A stretch of DNA of 60,000 nucleotides, from positions 64,001 to 124,000 of the forward strand of contig JAQGDQ010000397.1 of NCBI GenBank assembly GCA_030141605.1, read 5' to 3'. Positions within the stretch are counted from its first letter, which is position 1. Each line of letters begins with the position of its first letter. The position numbers and the translations under genes are program-made. The notes under the pieces were generated by a model. That model saw only the letters and a program-made list of their open reading frames with translations, was not told the origin of the DNA and did not search any database. This document shows positions 50,366-60,000 of this stretch, in pieces. This DNA comes from Tubiluchus corallicola (Eukaryota; Priapulida; Priapulimorpha; Priapulimorphida; Tubiluchidae).

Positions 50366-51510
50366 GATTGACATGCTTAATTCATGGCGTTAGTGGCAAA
50401 TTTTTGACTATACTTAGAAATATGTTTTCTAAGTGTAATCATGCAGTCAAGCTGCCTGAAGGAATTACTGAAGGTTTCTCATCTAACTTTGGTTTAAAAC
50501 AAGGTTGGGTACTTCGTCCAGTTTCATTTTCCAGTTTTGTTAACGATCTACCAAGTGCAGTTACGTTAGATTACGACCCTGTTAAATTAGCTAATGAGAA
50601 ATTTAAATGTTTAGTATATGCAAATAATATTTTACTCGTCTCTAATAGTGAAACCGGTTCACGTATGTGTTTAGACAAACTCGCTTCTTATAGCGATAAA
50701 TGGGCTCTAAGTGTTAACTTAACCAAAACTAAATTAATTATCTTTAATAAGTCAAGCAAAATCTTAAAGGACGAACTCATTTATTTTAACGCCAAATTGA
50801 TCGAAAAAAGTCAAAAATATAAATGTATAAATATATTAGCATTGATTTCCGAGCATCATCAGAACAGTATACTCATACTGAACAATAGGGAAACTCTTAC
50901 AATATGAATGTGCCGATTGATTGATCTCCCTTGTTGAGTCCATTATCACACATGGAGCCCCACTGCCTTTAATACTGAAAATTCATTTTTTCGTGACACT
51001 CTCGGAGCAGATTTTGACAGATTAAAAAGTGAATTTGTTCAGTTAAAATTTTGTAAACAGATATTACGAGCAGAAATGGGTATATACCCAACTAGATTTA
51101 CCCAATTTAGATGGCTACATATACTGGAAACACCATGCAGTAGTCTAATTTACAATGCATATTTAAACGGTAAACAAAAAGATTACGAAAACGTGTATAA
51201 CTGGGTCTCGTTCATTAGGAATATTTTGTACAAACTTGGGTTTGAGCAAACTTGGATTAATGAAGGTACATTAAGTGCTCGCAGATTGTTTTATTGCATT
51301 AATAAGAAGGATTTATAGAGACAACCATGATGACAGGGTAACAAACTTCGAACTTATAGGCTCTTCAAAGAAGGGAAACGTTGTTTATGAAAATATTTTA
51401 AAAATATTGCCTCTTTTTGCAGTTATGCCTGTAAGTGAACAGTTAATTTGTATTAATGGCCTAAGAGATGAGAACCCTAGTAACAAACTTTATATACGAC
51501 AGTATTAAAA
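50366..51510 (+). pseudogene. Dead LINE (non-LTR retrotransposon) reverse transcriptase
   Basis: The frame at 50368-50907 covers the palm of a reverse transcriptase: HGVSGKFLTILRNMF, then GLKQGWVLRPVSFSSFVNDL (family consensus has Cys and Ser in place of Trp and Arg), then the catalytic box at 50617-50628, here Y-A-N-N instead of Y-A-D-D, then the thumb-side SDKWALSVNLTKTKLIIFNK. After a stop it resumes near 50965 with LKSEFVQLKFCKQILRAEMG, the region after the RT in L2/CR1/jockey-type LINEs, and continues to 51318. A last frame (51275-51508) overlaps by a shift. Loss of both catalytic Asp, plus stops and shifts, means it is inactive. The 5' end and endonuclease are missing. Confidence 0.85.
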
Positions 51511-51594
51511 AAAGGAAAGAGAAAGAGGATGGCACATAACTTTAATTTGAACAAGCAGCCTAAAAAATGTATTCTCATCATCATTGTTTTTATG

Positions 51595-52170
51595 TGATAT
51601 CATTGACACCACCTGCAACAAACAAATCCCACCACTCTACACAAAACCCCTATCACCCCCACCAGATTATTTACACCACATCACAAACACCACACCACTC
51701 AGACCACACTACACCACACCCACCACACCACACAACACCCACCACACCACACAACACCCACCACATTACATGATGATCATGATGCTGAAGGCAATGATGA
51801 TGATGACGGCGGCAACAATGACGACACGTACAGCAGCAACAACAGCACAGCATCACAACAAAACCATTTCAAATATTTTCCACAAAGTCAAAACTGTGTG
51901 TTATAATAAATGCTCTTAGTCTGCTTCCCAGATGATAATAGGCTAACAGATCTTACTTACATGTATATCTATGACACTGTAGAACGACGGGTGACAACAA
52001 TGCCTGGAACAGCCGCGAAATTTCACAGACTCAAAGACAATGGATGTTCCAAATAGCGTGCAGCACAGAGGGTAAAAAAATACTTCGAAATACACCCCTC
52101 ACGTTTCGTTCAGTATACATCTCTCTCAACAAAACCTTCAACATTTTGTAGACCGTTTAGTCTTCTTTCT
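51595..52170 (+). repeat. Family C composite element, second plus-strand copy
   Basis: A short minisatellite (51660-51765) plus a tail very similar to 49060-49490. The frame 51584-51919 (111 codons) ends at the same tail position as in the first copy (residues KTISNIFHKVKTVCYNKCS). After 52170 it runs into module B. Confidence 0.85.
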
Positions 52171-52229
52171 GTGGGGGCGCTTTTTTCCCAACATGCCCAA
52201 CTTGCAACTTTTTCTAGACACTGTTTGAG

Positions 52230-52440
52230 CAGTTTTCTGCAAACTTTGCGTTTTGGGATCCGAAAAAACGCCCGTCACGGGGCACCGAGGCACTCCCCCG
52301 AATTCTTTGTCAATGTCACCCACCGTTGAACGCACTATTAAACCATTACCGGCACTGTTCCTGTTCTCTACCAATAAGAGGCATAAGTTTTGAAAAAAAA
52401 AACGGCCGAAAAATGGCAATTTTGGAGGTTTTTCGCCCCC
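52230..52440 (-). repeat. Family B repeat attached to the end of a family C copy
   Basis: It matches 14860-15010 on the same strand ('gaaaacgcccg', 'ggcactcccc', 'cacccac-gttgaacg') and 36400-36560 reversed. Its position directly after the C tail repeats the layout at 36340-37260. Confidence 0.7.
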
Positions 52441-52639
52441 CGCTTCTCACGGTGGGACAGAGTCAAAAAATAAAACCCCAATTGTAGATCTGTTGGTCAG
52501 GACCTTTAGTTTGATGTATAGAACGTCGAGAATGGTACTGTCATTGGAGCTGTGGCCTCGCCGTTTATATATATATATATATATAAATGTATGTATATTA
52601 TGTATATATATATACACAACCAAAATTAATATATAGACT
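52441..52639. other. Linker with a TA microsatellite
   Basis: It contains a short family A piece at 52515-52560 ('tttgatgtatagaacg', 'gagaatggtactgtc', also at 31525-31575) and TA runs at 52566-52610. Confidence 0.5.
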
Positions 52640-53110
52640 AGCAAAACCCCGCAAAAAGAATATAGCACATAATTCAACACACAATCACACAACCCACACC
52701 ACACCACTCCACCAGCACCACACACACCACATCATCAATACCACACAACACCATCCAGACCACACTAAACCACGCCCATCAAACCACCCACTCCATTCCA
52801 CCAACACATCCCACACACCCTTCCACCTCATCACACCATCCATAGCACACCACCACCACCACCACCACACTGCACAACTCACACAACATCGCATGGTGAT
52901 TATGTTGTTGATGATGATAATGATGGTGGCAACGATGACGACTGCTATTGCACCAGCACTTACAGCACAACATCAAAACAAAACCATTCCAAACATTTTC
53001 CACAAAGTCGAAACTGTGTACTACAATAAATGCTTTTAGTCTGTTTAGCAATGATCAATAATGCGCGGACATTTCATATAGTTTGTTTGCTGCTTCTCAG
53101 AAGATAATAA
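52640..53110 (+). repeat. Family C composite element, third plus-strand copy
   Basis: Minisatellite 52685-52885, then the GATGATGATAATGATGG stretch and tail. The frame 52587-53039 (150 codons) ends at the same tail position (KTIPNIFHKVETVYYNKCF). The tail is cut off after about 53110. Confidence 0.85.
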
Positions 53111-53784
53111 GCTAACAGAACTTATTTTTATGTATGCAGCGTTCTACCTGACGAGAATCTGCTGATTACTTCGCAGCAGCAGAACAGTCTTATTTTTGTT
53201 TTGTAACAATTTGTTGTAGCTAAACAAGGTTTTGCAAACTCTTCCCGGCAAAAAAATGATGAGAGTAGGATGTATGACTTGCAGTAGAAGACAGAACAAA
53301 AACTTAAAGAGTGAAAAAACTTTGCTAAAAGATCTTTATTAAAAAATTCTTCAAGATTATTTGGGAACATTTTTGATAACAAATTTCTAGCATGCAAAAA
53401 TTTTGGGCGCAAAAGTTTTCTACTAGGGAACACAGAAAGTATCGAGACATATTGCACAGCAGCTAGTAAAGTTAGCATCGCCCTAGCTGCAGAGCATTAG
53501 GGACTATTGTTGACAGGTTAGCTACTACCCAAGCAGCTGTTCGCGCACGGGTGTGTAGCAGAAGAGATAGCTTCACCAAAACCAGGCCCATCGAGGACGC
53601 TCATTACAGTAGTGAATTGCAAAAACACAAATAGAAACTGTGAGATATCTTTTTTTATATTATCCGATGACGCCGCTAAGTAATTATGTCAACATTTTAA
53701 GATTCCTGTGTGAATTAACCACCAGGAAAAAATGCCTGTGAAAGGGTTAAGATATAATTCTCTGAAAATACACTATTTTTTTAA
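53111..53784. other. Non-coding stretch downstream of the LINE endonuclease remnant
   Basis: No readable LINE sequence or gene was found. Confidence 0.35.
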
Positions 53785-54240
53785 CTTCTATTCAATTTTC
53801 TGATGGCAGTTATCGGGTCATGATCTGTAGTAGCAATTACAGGTACAGAAGCTGATATGATGGTTGACTCAGCATTCGTATAAATTAGAGTGAACGTGCA
53901 CTGGCTACTCTCGTTGGAGCATAAACTACTTGCTTGAAAATTAAACTGAAAGATTCCTAAATTGCAGACCACAATCTGCAGTCATTAGCTTCCTTTCAAG
54001 GACTTATATCTGTGTTCACATCTCCCATAAAGAACACGTCATTGCCCTCCGCATAAATTCGCTCCATAATCTCCTCAAATCTATTAAATTAGTTAACATT
54101 TGAACTAGGTGGACGTTATATAAATCCAACTAAAAATAGTGCTGATCTTGGAAACCGGACTTCTATCCACATGACTTCAATTTCTGCCAATCTATTTCCA
54201 TTTGCAAATCTGGTTTTTCAGGCTTGTCTAATTTGTGCAC
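53785..54240 (-). pseudogene. Dead LINE APE-type endonuclease domain
   Basis: On the minus strand, in more than one frame, the motifs of the exonuclease-endonuclease-phosphatase fold follow in the right order: LAEIEVMWIEVRFP (about 54200-54150) and LVGFI-stop-RPPSS, then MERIYAEGNDVFFMGDVNTD with the G-D-x-N catalytic motif, then L-I-Y-T-N-A-E-S, and finally TTDHDPITAI with the [ST]-D-H-x-P motif (53830-53800). Stops and at least two frame shifts break it. It is on the opposite strand from the RT remnant at 50366-51510, so it is a separate insertion or an inverted piece. No RT follows it. Confidence 0.8.
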
Positions 54241-55132
54241 ATCATATACTCCCAAAAAGCACAAATGGGTCTCCCATAATTTTCTTTAGCGGTTTTTTTG
54301 CTTCTTTAACTTCAAAAGAGAAAAAACTGAAGCAAGCCATAAATGAGGCCACCCATCATCTACTTAAGAGTCAGACGCAGAAATCTTGAACCTAATAACT
54401 ACAATATTCAAACACCATGTACTAAAATATTAAGACAGAAATGACAGTTTTGGACACTTTCCCAATTGATAAACAAAGAATCAAAGAATAAGCTTTTTAG
54501 CAAACACAGCTAAACAAAATGCATAAAGTGCAAAAAGTGTTTTTGTGTTTAAAGCAGAACGGCAATTGTTTCTTCACCTTCCAAGTTCAATTATTATATA
54601 ACTCGCAGTTTTGTAAAAAATACAGTTTTATTACTATTTAATAGATAAAAAATAGTTGTGAAATATGGTCTAAACTCCAGATTTTCATTAAACTTCAAAT
54701 GTCCAAATAATATATTCTTTGTTTTTTATAATATTTTGCAACCATTGAATCCCAATGTATCCTCTAGGATACAGGCAATATTTGTAATACAGACACAGTA
54801 AGAAAAATGACATTTGGAGAGTTCGAGGATGGCATTTTCAAGCTTTCGGTTCTGCAAAAAACCGTTAATCACTGTTGATACGAGGGTGAAAATCATCCAC
54901 ATGTCACCCTCTCGTTTCATCAGAAGCATTTGCTTTTGCGGTCTCCGAGTGTAGCATTTTCCGCCCAATCTGGTTTGTATCGGCTTCAAATCGAAACGCT
55001 ACACGAACCAAGCCCTGCCGATGATGTTTACTGCTCTATTCGTACAATTAGTAGATAGTTGGCCATGGTTTTGGCTGCCCGGATTGCTCTGCCTCGTCCG
55101 TTGCTCTGCCATCGTATGGCCTATGGTGGTCA
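54241..55132. other. Non-coding stretch
   Basis: Open frames at 54726-54989 (minus) and 54171-54389 (plus) have no recognisable domain. The latter overlaps the endonuclease remnant and is a shadow. Confidence 0.35.
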
Positions 55133-55498
55133 TTAATTTTGTAGATCCTCTGAGCATATTACTACGCGATTTTTTGGTAGATGTTTTTTGACGAATCTGT
55201 ACATCTCGAGTCCCTTGACATAGACGATCCTGTTTCTGCTAGTTTGTCGTAGAATGCCGTCTAACTCTGAATAGTCCAACATTCCCTCCTCCCACCAGGC
55301 GCCGCGTATGTGTTTACTCTGATAGTTGTAAGTGAATCGCTTGTAGTGGGGATGTCGATGCCATGGGTGAGGCGGTTTGAAGCTGTAACTGTGATATATG
55401 CCAGTTTGTATTTCGTGAATTATAAAATTTTTGACTTGGTATTCTTCTTCCATGTGCTGGAAGGCATCAATGGTTGGAGCAATGTCCGATTCATTCAT
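55133..55498 (-). CDS. Open frame of 121 codons, unknown function
   Basis: This minus-strand frame has normal amino-acid composition, which is rare in this window. It is rich in aromatic and charged residues: YQVKNFIIHEIQTGIYHSYS, FKPPHPWHRHPHYKRF, HIRGAWWEEGMLDYSEL, then NRIVYVKGLEMYRFVKKHL near the end. An N-terminal beta-strand-like segment, a W-W-E-E-G-x-[LI]-x-Y stretch and a V-K-G-x-E-x-x-x-[FW] segment give an order that I associate with uncharacterised proteins scattered through invertebrate genomes, often near mobile elements; this is inference only. The start is uncertain: the first ATG is at 55498, and an in-frame stop lies a few codons upstream. In another frame just upstream, codons for LLFENNQKNIVIVCE precede it, so a longer ancestor may have been broken by a shift. 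It could be a fragment of a larger element. Confidence 0.45.
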   Translation of the reverse strand: MNESDIAPTIDAFQHMEEEYQVKNFIIHEIQTGIYHSYSFKPPHPWHRHPHYKRFTYNYQSKHIRGAWWEEGMLDYSELDGILRQTSRNRIVYVKGLEMYRFVKKHLPKNRVVICSEDLQN

Positions 55499-55639
55499 CT
55501 GTGGCAATCGGTTCGCAGACTATGACGATATTCTTCTGATTGTTTTCGAAGAGCAACGACTTGACTTTCTCAAAGGCTTATTTCTGTGGCACTCTATTGC
55601 CGCTGTTGCTGTTGCCACCAATCTTGTACGGATGGATAC

Positions 55640-56245
<606 letters not shown>

Positions 56246-56924
56246 ATGAGCTATCATGTGCGACGTTGCTTCCATGCATGCATTGCTACATTCACTGCTC
56301 TAGCATGTGTGAGAGTGCACCTCGTCTCTACCGTGTACTACATAGACCCACATGTTTAGGTAAAACATTTTCACCAGCCATGTACACTAGCCATGATAAG
56401 AACAACAAAACACCTGAAAAATGACAATGATGTTTGAAACAAACAATAAATAACATTTTAAAGTGAAAATGTTGGAATGCATCCTGCATTTTTGAACCAT
56501 GTAACTAGTCAAGGAAATCCAAAATCACAATATACTACAGATTGCAATGATATATCTGGTGAATAAAATGCAGGTTTAGATGGGAAGAGACTTGTGACAG
56601 AGTATAGCATGGCAATAGAAAATTGATCCAGTATTGACATCCAATAGCATAGTTTATAAGACATAATAAAATTTAGTGTTCTTTCAATAAGATCAGTCAG
56701 CCACTTATAATATATCAAGAACATAATATTCGTCCAGATGTTCACTGTTTAGTAGTGTTCTAGAAACTCCAATTACTGAAATTATTTTTGCAGACAAAAG
56801 GACAATGGTTTTCCATTATACATTATCTGTGTTCAAGGATAGGTGTTTTACCTGTGTTCTCGCTATCCAGCAAAAACCAGTTAACATGAGAGATGAGTTT
56901 TTTCAGCTGGCACCCAATCATTTA
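56246..56924 (+). repeat. Family A fragment starting inside the core
   Basis: It begins at 'ccatgagctatcatgtgcga' in mid-core, continues through 'gtgaaaatgttggaatgcat' (56463) and the block shared with 10400-10800 and 59540-59880, and ends near 56930, where module B begins. Confidence 0.75.
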
Positions 56925-57400
56925 GCTGTGGTGTGGTGGACTTGATGTGGGTGGTGTGGTTTGTCATTGTGGTTTTTTGTCATGTTCAAATTTTTGCCGG
57001 GGATTGATAAGTCTTATTATTAATTTTTGTTGTTTCTGGATTCATTATATATATTGCACCAAGATCTCTCATCGCATCGTTTCATTAATGGTTTATTTAT
57101 CCAATTAGGCTCAACTGGGGAAGCCATTTTGCCTCTTTTTTTCAAAATTTATACCTCTTATTTCTAGAGATTGGAAATGGCCATGGCGCAGTGCCGGTAA
57201 AATTTGGTAAGCCATTTAACGGTGGATGTTATAGGCATATATTAAATTCACAGATAACCAATGGGCACAACTCCCGATGATTTATGTCTGAAATTTTTTT
57301 AAAATATTTTTTTTAAATTTGTCCCAGGTTTTTAAGATAATTAACATCGTGTATGTAAGTACCAGACATTAAAAGAATCTGCAAAATCAGGGTTTGTTAA
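56925..57400 (+). repeat. Family B repeat with TGTGGTG leader, twin of 225-640
   Basis: It is the best preserved partner of the copy at the window start. A 30-bp stretch at 57000-57030 ('gataagtcttattattaatt') has its match at 36238-36258 rather than in the first copy. Confidence 0.75.
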
Positions 57401-57589
57401 TTTTTCACCTTTATCTCATAACTCTAAGGTCTTAGGGCACTCCTCTGTTGAAAGTAAAATCAAAGCCAATTTTTTTTGAGAGCTGAGCGGTCAGCAGTCT
57501 AATTATTAACAAAGTCCTGTGTTTGCGAAGGACACATTGTAATCACACAGGTATTTCCTTCCCCTGTTGTCAGTAAGTCTCACAATGGT
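57401..57589. other. Short unassigned stretch
   Basis: Nothing was recognised. Confidence 0.3.
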
Positions 57590-58560
57590 TCAGAAGTATG
57601 ATTTCGGTCAGAAAGTGCAGAGAGTATGGATGAAACTGAAGTTATTTCAAATATTCTTTTTAAAATTTGTCTGAGATTCAGCAGTTCAGCAGTTCCGTCT
57701 CTGAGCACTGGGAATAGAGCTTTGTTAACAAAGCACAGGTGTGTTCTATTATTTTTGTTGGAAGTTTATGCTTGTAATAATATAGCGCCCTGGGAGACAC
57801 GCAAGAAGATGCTTTGTTAAGATTGAAAGGAATGTCTTTTTAGATTTGAAAGCTTTTCAAAGTGTTTGTATAGCAATCATTGTGGTAAAAGCTTTTCAAA
57901 GTGTTTGTATAGCAAACATTGGGGTAAAAGCTTTTCTTGTGATAATAAAGGGCGAGACAGCTTAATAATAATTGCTGTTTGGCTAAAATGAAGAAAACTT
58001 TAAGTGCTCAGGAGCGTGAACAAAAAGGCTGTTTACATTCTGTTTTGTTCAAGTTCTCTTATTGATTTTGTGCAGGGTTAATGTGGCTCTGAAGCAAAGA
58101 ATAATATTTTCCCACATTTTAACATCTTGTGTAAATTACCCACATCTGAACACCTGGTAATGATGCCAGGGGAAAAGTTAAGTAAGAAAAATTGAATGAA
58201 TCGAATTGCCTATAACTGTGAAAGATTTTGGGACATTTTTGTTTTTCCAGTGAAAAATTAACATTTTGCCAAATCTGCTGATACTGTTACATATGAAACT
58301 GTGTTAACCTGATATTACTGAAAATGCTGGGGGTGGGATAAGTTTTTGTAAATTATATCAGCATCATTTCAAATCCTGTCTGCCATTGTTTTAAAAGGAT
58401 TAATAGTTTCCTGTAAACTTACATTGAACAAAAATATTTTTCCATGTTATTACATTCCTGAGCAAATTAGCCACTCAAGAACTGCTACCCCTGAGAAAAG
58501 AAAGAGCTTTCAAATCCTAGGCCCATAAATATACGTCAGAACTTCTTAGCAAACAAATAT
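57590..58560 (+). repeat. Family A repeat, downstream half
   Basis: It matches 18890-19640 and the reverse of 39480-40270. A ~45-bp unit ('aagcttttcaaagtgtttgt' plus 'atagcaa') is doubled at 57850-57935, where other copies have one. Confidence 0.8.
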
Positions 58561-58599
58561 TTTGCTAACCTGTATCATACTAATACAGACACATTTTTG

Positions 58600-60000
58600 T
58601 ATGTTTGCTTGCTTATCTTTGTGTTAGTTTAGAATTGTCCATCTCTGGCAGAGATCTGTTTCCTATGAGCGCATTCTAGTTTTATAATAGAAATCAACTG
58701 CATCCATGTAACATTATGTGCCAATTTTCCTGTGCCATTTTTATCTGCACCGTTTTTGTTGTACAGAGTTGCTGCTATTGTGGCTGTTATTGTCATTGTC
58801 ATTGCTGCTTTTGATGTTGCTGCTGCTGTTGTTATTATTGTAAAACAAAAACAAGGTCATTCTAAGTGTGACAATGTTGTAGATATAATCCATGTACTCA
58901 AATTTGTGACATAACTTTCTTACATATGTTCAGGCATTTTTTGTTACATGGTGGTTATTGACAGTAAAAAATGAACAATGAGAGGGCAGGAAAAACTGCT
59001 CTCACTAAGCAGCGATTACGTTATATTGTAGCTGTTACATTAGTTGAAATTTTGTACAGTAGATGGCTCAGTGGTATTACCCTAAGCTATTCAGCCAATT
59101 GGAGCATCTGCCATTGCTAGACACGCATGCTGTCAATCACTCTTACCCATGAGCTATCATGTGCATCGTTGCTTCCATGCTCGCATCGCTACACTCACTG
59201 CTCCTCTGCCACACTCACTCAACGTCTCTGCCACGCTCAACACATGCTGTCTGTTTGGGCAAAACTTTTTCACCTTCCATTTACAATAGCCAAATATAAA
59301 TGTCAAGAAATTAATAATAATAGTAATAATAGCGATAATGATAACAGCAACAAAATCACTTTGAAAATGACAATGATAATGATACCAGAAACAAACAATG
59401 AATAACATTTTAAAGTGAAAATGTTGGAATGTAGTCTGCACTTTTGAACAACGAAATAGGCCCTTAGACTGCTGTATGCCACTGAATTTTGTCTTGGTCA
59501 AGGCAATCCAAAGTCATGATAATATTATACTACACATTACAATAATATGCATAAATAAAAGTGCAGGTTTAGATGGCAATACCATCTTTTGATAGAGCAT
59601 AGCATGACAATAAAAGATACGTTGACCCAATATAGACATCCAATAGCATTGTTTATAAGACGTAATAGAAGTTAGTGTTTTCTTTCAATAAGATTAGTCT
59701 GTCACTTTCAGTATTTCAAGAACTTTATATTAGTTCAAATGATCACTGTTAGTTGTGTTCTAAAACCTCCAATTACTTTTGGCGACAATTATTTTTGCAG
59801 ACAATTTTCAAGGACAAAGGAATAGGTGTTATACTGAATTTCCTCTATCATTGAGAAACCATGTAATATGAGAGATAAGCATTTTTGGAGCAGCCACCCA
59901 TCCATTTAGTTGTAAGGTCCTGTAGTGCATAGCTTTTATTGCTAGATACTCTTCACACCACCTCTCAAGCTAATCCTTAACTCTCAAAAGTAGTTCTGTC
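58600..60000 (+). repeat. Family A repeat, cut by the window edge
   Basis: It is collinear with 9420-10880: opening block (58610-58710), GTT-rich run, 'gcaggaaaaactgctctcac', full core (59040-59290), AAT-rich run, 'gtgaaaatgttggaatgt' block, and the 'gctagatactcttcacacca' block at the end. One deletion relative to the 9.4 kb copy removes the nested partial core. Confidence 0.85.

Noticed and set aside
53128-53478. 116-codon minus-strand frame downstream of the LINE endonuclease
   Set aside because: It has no reverse-transcriptase motif and no recognisable domain, and its composition is like that of other chance frames.

Overview
The window looks like nuclear DNA from an invertebrate animal. 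It is AT-rich, has GT-AG introns and very low gene density, and is packed with decayed transposons, dispersed repeats, microsatellites and minisatellites. No operon-like or bacterial feature is visible. I cannot fix the phylum. The gene content (a Golgi carbohydrate sulfotransferase, a PP4-regulatory-subunit-like exon, APE-type LINEs, pogo-like and hAT-like DNA elements) fits many marine invertebrates.

Layout. 1-4.6 kb is the genic part. A 177-nt HEAT-repeat exon lies on the + strand (1422-1598). A two-exon type II membrane sulfotransferase of the HNK-1ST/C4ST family lies on the - strand (2307-4609, 367 aa when spliced, poly(A) signal 48 bp past the stop). 4.6-9.4 kb is non-coding, with small tandem duplications and a 197-bp hAT-like MITE. 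From 9.4 to 46.2 kb most of the DNA is a mosaic of one long repeat family (called A here) in both orientations. It includes two long inverted pairs (9.9-12.1 with 32.8-34.6 kb, and 16.8-18.6 with 30.6-32.3 kb) and a directly repeated ~950-bp segment (13.44-14.41 and 27.70-28.63 kb). A degenerate pogo/Tigger-like transposase (23.4-24.0 kb) and a LINE 3' end (27.2-27.7 kb) lie inside this mosaic. Two candidate minus-strand exons (45.16-45.29 and 46.46-46.58 kb) suggest another host gene; the second encodes a transmembrane anchor and a short tail.

36.3-38.5 and 48.6-53.1 kb hold a second family (C): a CCACACC minisatellite joined to a conserved tail. In three copies it keeps an open Thr/His/Pro-rich frame ending at the same place. 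A third module (B) sits next to it in several copies. A dead LINE reverse transcriptase (50.4-51.5 kb) and a dead LINE endonuclease (53.8-54.2 kb) flank these. At 55.1-55.5 kb is an unassigned 121-aa frame. The rest, to 60 kb, is again family A and B.

The host genes show no functional link to each other. The repeats are the main content. Family names A-E and their edges are my own, from reading similar stretches by eye, so edges are good to tens of bases at best. I found no convincing new biological system; the best candidates are the C-family composite elements and the paired terminal exons.
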